Assembly: GCA_963728365.1 (NCBI GenBank)
Contig: CAVSJI010000001.1
Span: 620,001-684,000 of the forward strand
Length of the DNA stretch: 64,000 bases
DNA from: VRUE01 sp963728365
GTDB lineage: Bacteria; Actinomycetota; Thermoleophilia; Solirubrobacterales; 70-9
Direction of reading: 5' to 3'
In this document: positions 32,605 to 42,339 of the stretch, piece after piece
Position numbering within the stretch: the stretch's first letter is position 1
Layout of the letters: each line of letters opens with the position of its first letter
Made by a program: the position numbers and the translations under genes
Notes under the pieces: generated by a model
What the model was told of the DNA's origin: nothing
Database searches by the model: none
What the model saw: the letters and a program-made list of their open reading frames with translations, nothing else

Positions 32605-32835
32605 TCAGTCCAGGATGTCGACGATCACGCGTCGGTCGAGGCGCACCGCAGCAGCCTTGGCGATCGTCCGGATCGCGTTGGCGACCCGCCCGCCCTTGCC
32701 GATCACGCGCCCCAGGTCGTCCTCGGCGACGCTGATCTCGTAGACCAGGTCGCCGTCCTCTTCCAGCTCCTCGACCGAGACCGCCGCCGGATCCTCGACC
32801 AGGGCGCGGACCAGGAACTCGAGCAGCTCGGTCAC
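32605..32835 (-). CDS. KH-domain RNA-binding protein
   Basis: Small RNA-binding protein of 76 residues, the KhpA/YlqC type normally encoded between rpsP and trmD. The sequence VTELLEFLVRALVEDPAAVS opens the protein and the KH core is DDLGRVIGKGGRVANAIRTI with the GxxG loop as GKGG. It often acts with a Jag/KhpB partner, which is not in this window. The GTG at 32835 stands seven bases after the rpsP stop; the longer open frame upstream is the shadow of rpsP. Confidence 0.92.
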   Translation of the reverse strand: MTELLEFLVRALVEDPAAVSVEELEEDGDLVYEISVAEDDLGRVIGKGGRVANAIRTIAKAAAVRLDRRVIVDILD

Positions 32836-32842
32836 CCGCCGG

Positions 32843-33097
32843 TCAGCTTCCCGAGGCCGGGATACCCTTGGTGCGCAGCAGGGTCGCGACCGTCTCCGAG
32901 GGCTGGGCGCCGTGCTCGAGCCAGTGGCGCGCGCGATCCTCGTCGAGCTCGATCGTCGAGGGCTCGGTCTGCGGGTTGTACTGGCCGATCGTCTCGATCG
33001 TGCGCCCGTCGCGCGGCGAGCGCTTGTCTGCGACGACGATCCGCCAGATCGGGTTCTTCTTCGACCCGACTCGTCTGAGTCTGATTCGGACTGCCAT
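32843..33097 (-). CDS. rpsP: 30S ribosomal protein S16
   Basis: Small-subunit ribosomal protein of 84 residues. The sequence MAVRIRLRRVGSKKNPIWRI, VVADKRSPRDGRTIETIGQY and NPQTEPSTIELDEDRARHWL is typical of the whole family. It lies after ffh on the same strand and before the KH protein, the usual bacterial order ffh-rpsP-KH-(rimM)-trmD-rplS. The ATG start is unambiguous. Confidence 0.97.
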   Translation of the reverse strand: MAVRIRLRRVGSKKNPIWRIVVADKRSPRDGRTIETIGQYNPQTEPSTIELDEDRARHWLEHGAQPSETVATLLRTKGIPASGS

Positions 33098-33171
33098 TGG
33101 ACCCGGGCAGAGTACAGACTCGCTCCTACGCGTGCCGGACGCGAAGCGGAGGACACACGGACTTATGGCGA

Positions 33172-34539
<1,368 letters not shown>

Positions 34540-34549
34540 GGAGCTCAGG

Positions 34550-35545
34550 CTACTCGGCGAGCAGCGCGCTGGCGAAGTCGGCGGGATCGAAGGGACGCAG
34601 GTCCTCGAGCTGCTCGCCGGTGCCGATCAGCTTCACCGGGATGCCGAGGTCGCCGGCGATCGCCAGGACGATGCCGCCCTTGGCGGTGCCGTCGAGCTTG
34701 GTCAGGACGACGCCGTCGATTTCGGCGGCCTCGGCGAAGAGCTGCGCCTGGCGCAGGCCGTTCTGGCCGGTGGTGGCGTCGATCGAGAGCAGCGTCTCGT
34801 GCGGGGCGCCCGGCATCTGCTTGGCGATCACGCGGCGCACCTTGGCCAGCTCGTCCATCAGGTTGCCCTGCGTGTGCAGGCGCCCGGCGGTGTCGACGAT
34901 CACCACGTCGGCGCCGCGGGCGCGGGCCGCCTCGATCGCGTCGAAGGCGACGGCGCCGGGGTCGGCGCCCTCCTGTCCGCGGACCAGTTCGGCCCCCGCC
35001 CGCTCCGCCCACCCTTCGAGCTGCTCGGCCGCCGCAGCGCGGTAGGTGTCCGCTGCGGCCAAAATCACCGAGAGGCCGAACTCCCTGGAGAGGTGCCAGG
35101 CGACCTTGCCGATCGTCGTCGTCTTGCCGGTCCCGTTGACGCCGACCATCAGCAGCACCGCCGGCTCGCCGCTGAGGTCGATCGGGGCGCGGCCGCCCGC
35201 CGCGACCTCCGCGAGAATCTCGATCAGCCTGGCCTGGACCGCCTCGCCGTCGGCGCCGACGCTGCCCGCCTCGACTTCCTGCTCGAGCCGCTCGACCACC
35301 TTGGCGGTCGTCGGCGCGCCGGCGTCGGCGAGGATCAGCGCCTCCTCGAGCCGCTCCCAGGTCTGCTCGTCGATGCGGTCGAAGAAGCTGGCCGAGAGCT
35401 CCTCGGCAAGCGCCTTGCGGCTCTTCGAGAGGCTCTCGCGCAGGCGGCGGAGGACGCCGCGGCGCTGCTCGGTGGGCTCAGACGTCGCGGAGTTCGCGCT
35501 CTCGCGCGAACCGAGGTTGAGCATCTCCTGCCAGGTCGTCGCCAT
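34550..35545 (-). CDS. ftsY: SRP receptor FtsY
   Basis: Membrane-docking GTPase for SRP complexes, 331 residues. N domain: RRLRESLSKSRKALAEELSA, FFDRIDEQTWERLEEALILA. G domain: LMVGVNGTGKTTTIGKVAWH, LAAADTYRAAAAEQLEGWAE, VIVDTAGRLHTQGNLMDELA, LTKLDGTAKGGIVLAIAGDL and the closing GEQLEDLRPFDPADF. The long acidic A domain of some homologues is missing, as is common in actinobacteria. With the ATG at 35545 the gene overlaps the acyltransferase 3' end by 68 bases; a later start near VLRRLRESL is possible. Confidence 0.96.
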   Translation of the reverse strand: MATTWQEMLNLGSRESANSATSEPTEQRRGVLRRLRESLSKSRKALAEELSASFFDRIDEQTWERLEEALILADAGAPTTAKVVERLEQEVEAGSVGADGEAVQARLIEILAEVAAGGRAPIDLSGEPAVLLMVGVNGTGKTTTIGKVAWHLSREFGLSVILAAADTYRAAAAEQLEGWAERAGAELVRGQEGADPGAVAFDAIEAARARGADVVIVDTAGRLHTQGNLMDELAKVRRVIAKQMPGAPHETLLSIDATTGQNGLRQAQLFAEAAEIDGVVLTKLDGTAKGGIVLAIAGDLGIPVKLIGTGEQLEDLRPFDPADFASALLAE

Positions 35546-36965
35546 CTTCGCCCGGGGAGGCTATCCCGGCGGCGGCCTGGAGCTCGTCGACGGCCTCGCG
35601 CAGGTGCTCGGAGAGGCGTTCAGCGTCGGGCACCGCGGCGCGGTCGGCGAGGATGCCGAAGCCGACCCGGCCGTTGTAGCTAACGATCGCGATCGCCATT
35701 GCGTGGCGCCGGGCGAGGAAGCCAACCGGAAAGACCCCGGTGACCTCGCGGCCGAGCACGTAGAAGGGGATCTGCGGGCCGGGGAAGTTGGTGACCAGCA
35801 GGTTGAAGAGCCGGGTCGAGAAGTTGATCGCCGCGGTTGGGCGCAGCAGGACCGGCGGGGCGAAGTCGCGGAACCAGTCGTTCAGGCCCCAGATCGCCTC
35901 GGCGCCGAGCGGCTGCTTCGAGGACTTGAGCTCGTCCATCCCGGCGTGCACGGCGCGCAGCCGCTCGGCCGGGTCCTCGATTCCGACCGGGAGCGGTCCG
36001 CGCATCGCCGTCAGCCGGTTGCCGAGCTCGCCCTGCTCGTCGATCGTCCGCACCGAGACCGGGACCAGGGCTTTCAGCTCCATGCCCGCGGTGTCGACGT
36101 CGCGCTCGGCCAACCAGCGGCGCAGGGCGCCCGAAGTCGCAGAGAGGATCACGTCGTTGACGGTCACGTCGAAGGCGTTCTTGATGCCTTTGACCTCGGC
36201 CAGCGGCAGCTCCGCCCAGGCGAAGGTCCGCTGCGTGCCGATCTCGACGTTGAGCGGCACCTTGGGCGCCGGCTTGAACCAGGCCGAGGTCACCTCCCAG
36301 AGGCCGGCGATGCCGTCGGTGGCGCGCTTGCGCGCCCGTCCGGGCTGCCGCCCCGCCCGGCCCAGCCATCGCGTCATCCGCTTGAGCGTGGCCCAGACCC
36401 CGCTGAAGGCGCGGGCGACGAGGGCGCCGCGGGTCGGCGGCTGCTGCGGGTCCCAGGGCGCTTCTTCGCGCGAGGGCACCGGGTTGGGCTCGGGGTCGAA
36501 GAGCAGCTTGCCGATATCGACCGCCGAGAAGCCGTCGGCGAGCGCGTGGTGGGTCTTGTAGACGATCGCGAAGCGGCCGCCCTCGAGGCCCTCGACCAGA
36601 ACCAGCTGCCAAAGGGGGCGCGAGCGGTCGAGCGGCGGCGAGAGGATCTCGCCGACGAGGTCGTGGAAGGTCGCCTCGTCGCCGGGCGCCGGCAGCGTAA
36701 CCCGGCCCAGGTGGTCATGGATGTCGAACTCCGGATAGTCGGTCCAGAACGGCGTGCCCAGTCCAAGCGGCGGGAAGGCGAGCCGCTGGCGCAGGCGCGG
36801 CAGCAGGTGCACGCGGCTGCGGATGTGGGCGAGGAAGTCGTCCTGGCTGGGGGGCTCCCCCTCGCAGACCAGCACGGCGCCGATCGCCATGTGCCCGTTG
36901 GACCTCTCGTTGGCCAGGAACGACGTGTCGAACGACGTCAGCCTGTCCATGTGACGTTGCGCCAC
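35478..36965 (-). CDS. Wax ester synthase / diacylglycerol O-acyltransferase family protein
   Basis: Acyl-CoA-dependent acyltransferase expected to make triacylglycerol or wax esters as storage lipid. The 495-residue protein starts with the family opening MDRLTSFDTSFLANERSN and carries the catalytic motif in YKTHHALADGFSAVDIGKLL (HHxxxDG). Further marks are PLDRSRPLWQLVLVEGLEGG, VTVNDVILSATSGALRRWL, NFSTRLFNLLVTNFPGPQIP and VGFLARRHAMAIAIVSYNG. A GTG at 36965 with AGGAAAGGAGGGG just upstream is the start. It sits in front of ftsY and overlaps it, which is unusual company for a lipid enzyme. Confidence 0.92.
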   Translation of the reverse strand: MAQRHMDRLTSFDTSFLANERSNGHMAIGAVLVCEGEPPSQDDFLAHIRSRVHLLPRLRQRLAFPPLGLGTPFWTDYPEFDIHDHLGRVTLPAPGDEATFHDLVGEILSPPLDRSRPLWQLVLVEGLEGGRFAIVYKTHHALADGFSAVDIGKLLFDPEPNPVPSREEAPWDPQQPPTRGALVARAFSGVWATLKRMTRWLGRAGRQPGRARKRATDGIAGLWEVTSAWFKPAPKVPLNVEIGTQRTFAWAELPLAEVKGIKNAFDVTVNDVILSATSGALRRWLAERDVDTAGMELKALVPVSVRTIDEQGELGNRLTAMRGPLPVGIEDPAERLRAVHAGMDELKSSKQPLGAEAIWGLNDWFRDFAPPVLLRPTAAINFSTRLFNLLVTNFPGPQIPFYVLGREVTGVFPVGFLARRHAMAIAIVSYNGRVGFGILADRAAVPDAERLSEHLREAVDELQAAAGIASPGEDGDDLAGDAQPRFARERELRDV

Positions 36966-37032
36966 GGACCCCTCCTTTCCTTCCCTAGGTTCAGCGTAGC
37001 GCAGGCCCCGGGCTGGAAAATGAAGGGTTTAT

Positions 37033-39381
37033 TTAGGCGACCGCGGAGAGCGAGGGGCCTTCTTCGTCTTCCGCGGCTTCGCGCGGCAGCTTGCGGGAGA
37101 CGACCTTGGTCACCCCGTCGCCGCCCATACTGACCCCGTAGAGCACGTCGGCGGCGTCCATCGTCCGTTTCTGATGGGTGACGATCACGAACTGGGCGCG
37201 GTCGGAGAAGCGCCGGACCAGCTGCAGGAAGCGGTCGATGTTGGCGTCGTCGAGGGCCGCCTCGACCTCGTCGAGGATGTAGAAGGGGCAGGGCCGGGCG
37301 AGGAAGACGGCGAAGACGAAGGCGATCGCGACCAGTGACTTCTCGCCGCCGGAGAGCAGCGAGAGCTTGCGGGTCGACTTGCCCTCCGGGGTGACCTCGA
37401 TCTCGACCCCGAGCTCCTCGCGCTCTTCTTCCTCCTCCTCGTCGTCATCGGGCTCCTCTGCCTCGGCATTCGCCGGCGGCTCCTCCCCGGCGTCGCGCAC
37501 CGGGCTCAGGCTGACCCGGCGCAGGCGCCCGCGGCCGCCCGGGAAGAGGTGCTCGACCATCTCCTCGAAGTTCTTCGCGGTCGCCTCGAAGGTCTGCTCG
37601 AAGGCGCGCTCGATCTCGCCGTCGATGTCGCGGATCAGCGTCTCCAGCTCGCGCATCCCCCGCTCGGTGTCCTCGCGCTGGGCCTGCAGCGACTCGACGT
37701 GCTCGCGCGCCTCCTCGTACTCCTGCTCGGCCAGCGGGTTGACCGGCCCGATCTGGGCGCGGCGCCGCTCGAGCCGCTCCAGCCGGCGGTCGATGTCGGC
37801 CCGCTCCTCCTCGCCGAGGGGCTCACCGGCCGGCTCGATCTCCTCGCCGAGCCGCTCGGCGATCGTCGCCAGCTCCTTGGCCGCCTCGGCGCGCCGGTCG
37901 CCGAGATGGGCGGCCTCGACCTCGACCTCGGTCAGCCGGTCGGAGATCTTGCGCATCTCCGCCTGCAGCTCGTACTCGCGCTGCGAGCAAGCGCGCATCT
38001 CCTCAGCGATCTCGTCGCCGTCGCCCTCGCCGCCGACCACGCGCCGCTCGATCAGCTCGACCCGGGCGCGGATCGCCGCTTCGGCCGCTGTCGCCGCCGC
38101 GGCAGCCGCGCGCACGTCCTCGAGCAGCTGCTCGCCGTCGGCGAGGCGGGCGCGCAGGCGCTCGCGATGGCGCTCGCCGAGCAGCCCCTCCGCCCGACGC
38201 GCGTGTCGCGTGGCGCGCTCGGCGCCGCCGCGAACGGCCCCCAGGGCGGCCTCGCGCGCGGCCTCGCTGGCGCTCCCGTCGCGCGCCTTGGCGAGGCCGT
38301 CGGCGGCGCCGGAGAGCGCCGCTTCGATCTCGCCCAGCTCCTCCTCCAGCTTGCGCGCCCGCTCCGCCGGGGCCCCGGAGCCGCTGACGTCGAGCGTCAG
38401 CGGGCCGAGCTCGGTGCGCAGCGCCTCCAGCCGGGCGGCGATCTCGCCCTCGCGATCGCTGAGGCCCGAGGCGCGGATCGCGATCCGCTGCTGGTCGCCG
38501 CGCAGCTTGGTCAGCAGGCCCCAGGCCTCGGTCCGCTCGCGATCGCGCGCCGCGAAGCGCTCCTCGGCGGCGCGCCGCCGCCCGCTCACCTCGCTCAGCT
38601 TCTTCTCCAGCTCGACACGCCGCTCGCGAGCTTCGGCCGCCGCCTTCTCGGCCGCCGCCGCCCGGTCGGCGCCGAAACGCAGCTCCTCGGCAACCAGCTG
38701 GCCGCGCAGGCCAAGCTCCTCGCGCTCGATCCGCGCCCCGAGCTCGGCCGCCTGCGCCTGGCGCTTCAGCGGGCGCAGGCGCGCCCGCGCCTCGCGCTCG
38801 AGGTCAAGGGCGCGATCGAGGTTGTCGCCCGCGGCGCGCAGCTTCAGCTCGGCCCGACGGCGGCGCTTGCGGTGCTTGCCGAGCCCAGCCGCCTCCTCGA
38901 TCAGGAGCCGGCGCTCGCGCGGCTTGGAGTGGATGATCGACTCGACCCGGCCCTGGCTGATCACCGAGTGCATCTCGCGACCGAGATTGGTGTCGGAGAG
39001 CACCTCGACCACGTCGACCAGGCGGCAGCGGGCGCCGTTCAGGCGGTAGCCGCCGTCGCCGGAGCGGTCGAGGCTGCGCCGCACGGCGATCTCGGAGAGC
39101 TCGGTCGCGGCGCGTCCCTCGGAGTTGTCGATCGTCACCTCGACCTCGGCCTGGCGGCGCTGGCCGATGCCCTTGCCGCCGGTTGAGATCACGTCTTGCA
39201 TCGAGGCGCCCCGAATCGCGCCGGGGCTCTGCTCGCCGAGCGCCCAGAGCACAGCGTCGGTGATGTTCGACTTGCCCGAGCCGTTGGGGCCGACGATCAC
39301 GCTGACCCCAGGCGAGAACTCGAGCGTCGTGCGCTCGGGGAACGACTTGAACCCCTTCATCTCGATCGATCTCAGGTACAT
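37033..39381 (-). CDS. smc: Short SMC-type chromosome segregation ATPase, apparently hinge-less
   Basis: ABC-type ATPase of the SMC family. Head, N-terminal half: MYLRSIEMKGFKSFPERTTL, Walker A VGPNGSGKSNITDAVLWALG, LVDVVEVLSDTNLGREMHSV, ISQGRVESIIHSKPRERR. C-terminal half: signature KLSLLSGGEKSLVAIAFVFA and Walker B FYILDEVEAALDDANIDRFL. Between them lies alanine/arginine/glutamate-rich coiled coil. The protein has 782 residues where usual bacterial SMC has about 1,150-1,200, and I find no stretch like the globular hinge; the arms are short. An acidic insert (EEPDDDEEEEEEREELG) precedes the signature. Position next to rnc and acpP is the usual SMC neighbourhood (rnc-smc-ftsY). Confidence 0.9.
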   Translation of the reverse strand: MYLRSIEMKGFKSFPERTTLEFSPGVSVIVGPNGSGKSNITDAVLWALGEQSPGAIRGASMQDVISTGGKGIGQRRQAEVEVTIDNSEGRAATELSEIAVRRSLDRSGDGGYRLNGARCRLVDVVEVLSDTNLGREMHSVISQGRVESIIHSKPRERRLLIEEAAGLGKHRKRRRRAELKLRAAGDNLDRALDLEREARARLRPLKRQAQAAELGARIEREELGLRGQLVAEELRFGADRAAAAEKAAAEARERRVELEKKLSEVSGRRRAAEERFAARDRERTEAWGLLTKLRGDQQRIAIRASGLSDREGEIAARLEALRTELGPLTLDVSGSGAPAERARKLEEELGEIEAALSGAADGLAKARDGSASEAAREAALGAVRGGAERATRHARRAEGLLGERHRERLRARLADGEQLLEDVRAAAAAATAAEAAIRARVELIERRVVGGEGDGDEIAEEMRACSQREYELQAEMRKISDRLTEVEVEAAHLGDRRAEAAKELATIAERLGEEIEPAGEPLGEEERADIDRRLERLERRRAQIGPVNPLAEQEYEEAREHVESLQAQREDTERGMRELETLIRDIDGEIERAFEQTFEATAKNFEEMVEHLFPGGRGRLRRVSLSPVRDAGEEPPANAEAEEPDDDEEEEEEREELGVEIEVTPEGKSTRKLSLLSGGEKSLVAIAFVFAVFLARPCPFYILDEVEAALDDANIDRFLQLVRRFSDRAQFVIVTHQKRTMDAADVLYGVSMGGDGVTKVVSRKLPREAAEDEEGPSLSAVA

Positions 39382-39457
39382 GCGCTCTGGCCCTCCGGTC
39401 CGGCCTCTCCACCCTCGCGCGCAAGGCTCGCGATCGGGTCGGACGCGAAGGCTGGAC

Positions 39458-40135
39458 CTAGTCTGCCAGGCGTTTCAAGGCCTGCTCGGCTGCGGCCTGC
39501 TCCGCGGCCTTCTTGCTGCGACCGGCACCCTCCCCGACCAGCTCCTCCTCGACCAAGGCGGCCACTTCGAAGTGGCGACGGTGCGCCGGGCCGCTTTCGC
39601 CGGTCACCTCGTATACGACCGTCACGCGGCGGCGAGCGAGCGCCTCCTGCAGCGCCGACTTGAAGTCGATCGTCGTGTCCGCTGCGTGCACGATGCGAGG
39701 CTCGAAGGCCGCGGCGACGGCTGACGCGGTGCGCTCGAAGCCGAAGGCCGCGAAGCAGGCGCCGATCAGCGCCTCGGTGACCTCGGGCAGCGGCCGCTCG
39801 CCTTCGAGCAGGATCTCGGCCGGGATCCCGGCCGAGAGGTCGCCGGGCTCCGCCGCCCGCAACATGTCGGGCACGTCGAGCTCGCGGCCGACCTCGGCGC
39901 AGGCGACGCCGCTGACCGCCTGGTTGTGGATCTTGGTCAGGCCGCCGGCGGGGACCTCGGGGAAGCGCTCGACCAGGTCGCGAGCGACGGCAAGCGCGAG
40001 CACGCTGTCGCCGAGGTAGGCGAAGCGCTCGTAGGAGTGGATCCGCTCCTCGGTCCAGGAGGAGTGGGTGAGCGCCGGCGTGCGCAGGTCCTCCGGCAGC
40101 TCGGCGATCAGCTCGGCGAGGGAGGCGATGCTCAC
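39458..40135 (-). CDS. rnc: Ribonuclease III
   Basis: Double-strand RNA endonuclease for rRNA and mRNA processing. The 225-residue protein has the catalytic signature as ERFAYLGDSVLALAVARDLV (usual ERLEFLGDAVL), the second acidic site in PLPEVTEALIGACFAAFGF, and a C-terminal dsRNA-binding domain starting DFKSALQEALARRRVTVVYE and ending GRSKKAAEQAAAEQALKRLA. The GTG start overlaps the acpP stop (GTGA). It precedes smc in transcription, a common gene order. Confidence 0.94.
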   Translation of the reverse strand: MSIASLAELIAELPEDLRTPALTHSSWTEERIHSYERFAYLGDSVLALAVARDLVERFPEVPAGGLTKIHNQAVSGVACAEVGRELDVPDMLRAAEPGDLSAGIPAEILLEGERPLPEVTEALIGACFAAFGFERTASAVAAAFEPRIVHAADTTIDFKSALQEALARRRVTVVYEVTGESGPAHRRHFEVAALVEEELVGEGAGRSKKAAEQAAAEQALKRLAD

Positions 40136-40377
40136 GCCGGCGCGTGCTCGAGCACGAAGTCGACCGCGTCAGCCACGGTCGAGATCTTGGCGGCCTGCTC
40201 CTCGGAGACGGTGATCCCGTAGGTGTCCTCGAGCTCCATCACCAGCTCGTAGAGGTCGAGCGAGTCGGCGTCGAGGTCCTCCTTGAAGCGACTCGACTCG
40301 GCGATCCCCGCGGCGTCGACCTCGAGCTCCTCGGCGAGGTGCTCGCGCACCTTGGAGAGGATTTCCTCACGAGTCAT
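40132..40377 (-). CDS. acpP: Acyl carrier protein
   Basis: Carries acyl chains on a phosphopantetheine arm in fatty acid synthesis. The 81-residue acidic protein shows MTREEILSKVREHLAEELEV and the attachment motif in RFKEDLDADSLDLYELVMEL (DSL, modified Ser). The ATG at 40377 matches the family start. It lies between plsX and rnc, as in many bacteria, and overlaps rnc by four bases. Confidence 0.95.
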   Translation of the reverse strand: MTREEILSKVREHLAEELEVDAAGIAESSRFKEDLDADSLDLYELVMELEDTYGITVSEEQAAKISTVADAVDFVLEHAPA

Positions 40378-40390
40378 CCTGCTCTTCCTA

Positions 40391-41425
40391 TCACGCCGCG
40401 CCGGGAGCGTCACGGCCGGCGGCGAGCGCCGCCCGCCCGGCGCCGGCCTCGCTGAGCAGCGCCGCGGTGCGACCGATTGCGTCGACCTCGGCGCAGCGGG
40501 CGGCGAGCCGCAGCGCATTGGCGATCCCCTCCGCCCCCGAGCTGCCGTGGCCGACGATCGCGACGCCGCGCAGGCCGAGCAGGATCGCGCCGCCGGTCGT
40601 ATCGGGGGCCAGCTCCCGCCGCAGCCCGCCGAGCGCGGGCCGCATCAGCAGCCCGCCGAGGGTCGCCAGCGGATCGGAGCGCGCCGCCTCGCGGATCGCC
40701 CCGGTGACCGCCTTCGCCGTTCCCTCCATCAGCTTCAGGGCGACGTTGCCGGTGAATCCATCGGTGACCACCACGTCGGCGACCGCCGCCGGCAGGTCGC
40801 GCCCCTCGACGCTGGCGACGAACTCGATCCCGGCAGCGTCAGCGAGCGTCGCCCGCGCCTCGACAACCTCCGGCCTTCCCTTCCCCGCCTCCTCGCCGAC
40901 CGAGAGCAGCCCGACCCGCGGCCTCTCGACCCCAAGCACCGCCTCGCTGAAGGCCGCGCCCAGGAAGGCGAACTGGACCAGATGCTGAGCCCGCACCTCG
41001 ACGTTCGCCCCCACGTCCAGGAAGAGCACCCGCTTCCCGGGCACCGGCAGCTGCACCGCCAACGCCGGCCGCTGCACCCCCTTGAGCCGCCGCAGCCCAA
41101 AGGTGGCCGCAGCCATCGTCGCCCCGGTCGACCCGGGACTGACCATCGCCGCCGAACGCCCCTCGGCCACATCGGCAGCAGCCCGCACCACCGACGCCTC
41201 CCTCTTGGCCCGCACAGCCGAGACCGCATCCTCCTCGTTCCCGATCCACTCGGACGTCGGCACGACTTCAACGCCATCGACCCGATCGAGCTCGAGTTCA
41301 CCGGGGGGGCCGAAGACGCGTACGTGGATGCCGTCGGCCGCCGCCATCCGCGCCCCTTGAGCGAGCACTCCAAACCCTTGCTCCGCCCCGAAGCCGTCGA
41401 GGGCCACGGTCGGCGGGCCCGCCAA
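40391..41425 (-). CDS. plsX: Phosphate acyltransferase PlsX
   Basis: Makes acyl-phosphate from acyl-ACP for phospholipid synthesis. The 344-residue protein shows VALDGFGAEQGFGVLAQGAR, MVSPGSTGATMAAATFGLRR, LFLDVGANVEVRAQHLVQFA, RPRVGLLSVGEEAGKGRPEV, VVVTDGFTGNVALKLMEGTA and GGAILLGLRGVAIVGHGSSG. The start is TTG at 41425 with GGAG ten bases upstream; a GTG at 41407 (VALDGFGAEQ) is possible. It follows rpmF by three bases and precedes acpP, the usual rpmF-plsX-acpP order. Confidence 0.95.
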   Translation of the reverse strand: MAGPPTVALDGFGAEQGFGVLAQGARMAAADGIHVRVFGPPGELELDRVDGVEVVPTSEWIGNEEDAVSAVRAKREASVVRAAADVAEGRSAAMVSPGSTGATMAAATFGLRRLKGVQRPALAVQLPVPGKRVLFLDVGANVEVRAQHLVQFAFLGAAFSEAVLGVERPRVGLLSVGEEAGKGRPEVVEARATLADAAGIEFVASVEGRDLPAAVADVVVTDGFTGNVALKLMEGTAKAVTGAIREAARSDPLATLGGLLMRPALGGLRRELAPDTTGGAILLGLRGVAIVGHGSSGAEGIANALRLAARCAEVDAIGRTAALLSEAGAGRAALAAGRDAPGAA

Positions 41426-41428
41426 GCT

Positions 41429-41641
41429 CTACTCCGAGTCGGTGGGAGCCGCTGTCGGCTCGGCAACCGTATGCACAATCACCTCGCGCCCGGCATAAGT
41501 CCCGCAGGTCGGGCAAACCCGATGCGGCAACCGCGGGCTGTGGCAACGCGGACAGCGGTTCAACCGCGCCTTCCCCGCCTTGTGCTGCGCACGCCTCTTA
41601 TCCCGCCGCGCGCTCGAAGTTCTCTTCTTAGGGACCGCCAT
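41429..41641 (-). CDS. rpmF: 50S ribosomal protein L32
   Basis: Zinc-binding ribosomal protein of 70 residues. MAVPKKRTSSARRDKRRAQH is the family N-terminus and the zinc site is CPRCHSPRLPHRVCPTCGTY with two CxxC pairs. The ATG at 41641 is chosen; the frame upstream is in the palindromic element. It lies between yceD and plsX, the usual arrangement. Confidence 0.96.
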   Translation of the reverse strand: MAVPKKRTSSARRDKRRAQHKAGKARLNRCPRCHSPRLPHRVCPTCGTYAGREVIVHTVAEPTAAPTDSE

Positions 41642-41675
41642 AAGCAGTCGCGCATGGTAGCGGGTCGGGAGCCAC

Positions 41676-41753
41676 GGGAGGGCCGGCACCCCTCCCCAAA
41701 ACACTCAAGCGAGCCTCCCGGCGAGCGTTTTGGGGAGGGGTGCCGGCCCTCCC
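41676..41753. repeat. Palindromic hairpin element, copy 2 (shared core, own arms)
   Basis: Arms 41676-41702 and 41727-41753 are perfectly complementary over 27 bases. The core ACTCAAGCGAGCCTCCCGGC continues GAGC and matches copies at 18315 and 42907, but the arm sequence differs from both. It stands between yceD and rpmF. Confidence 0.85.
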
Positions 41754-41770
41754 CCACGCCCCGCACCTCG

Positions 41771-42292
41771 CTACTCCATCTTCAGCTCACGGAGCTTCGC
41801 CCAACGCGGATCGGGCTCTCTCTCGTGTTCGTGCTCCGCCGGATCGGCGTCATTCAGCGACTCGCCGCAGACCGGGCAGAGACCGGCGCAGTCGGGGCGG
41901 CAGAGAAGCTGGGCCGGGAGAGCAAGGGCCGCAGCGTCATGCGCCCAGCGGCCCAGGTCGAGCTCGTCGTCCTCGACATACGGGCTGCGCAGCTCCTCGT
42001 CCTCCGTGTTCTCTTGGAAGACCTCGCGGGCATCCGCCGTCGCGTCGAGCGCAGCTTCCTCCAGGCAGCGCATGCACGGACCCTCGATCCGGAAGGGGAA
42101 GCGCAGGTGGAAAGCGTAGCCGCCGCTCGGCCGCGAGATCTCCAGCTTGGTCTGAATCGTCTCCGGTGAAACCGCGTAGCTCTGGCCGCCCAGCTCGAGC
42201 GGCTCGAGTCGCACGGGCAGCTCCAGGCGTCGTCCCTCGCCGTGGGAGAGGGACAGCCGCGCCAGGTCAATGATCGTCGTCGCTTGGGACAT
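41771..42292 (-). CDS. YceD family protein (DUF177)
   Basis: Conserved protein of 173 residues, in other bacteria linked to 23S rRNA accumulation. Visible are YAFHLRFPFRIEGPCMRCLE and the cysteine-rich PAQLLCRPDCAGLCPVCGES, which includes the family's C-terminal C-x2-C type site. It stands before rpmF as usual, here separated from it by a palindromic element of about 80 bases. The ATG at 42292 is divergent from the methyltransferase gene on the plus strand. Confidence 0.9.
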   Translation of the reverse strand: MSQATTIIDLARLSLSHGEGRRLELPVRLEPLELGGQSYAVSPETIQTKLEISRPSGGYAFHLRFPFRIEGPCMRCLEEAALDATADAREVFQENTEDEELRSPYVEDDELDLGRWAHDAAALALPAQLLCRPDCAGLCPVCGESLNDADPAEHEHEREPDPRWAKLRELKME

Positions 42293-42339
42293 GGGGCGCT
42301 CCTCCGCTTACGATGGCAATCTCCCGACGAGGTTACGCA

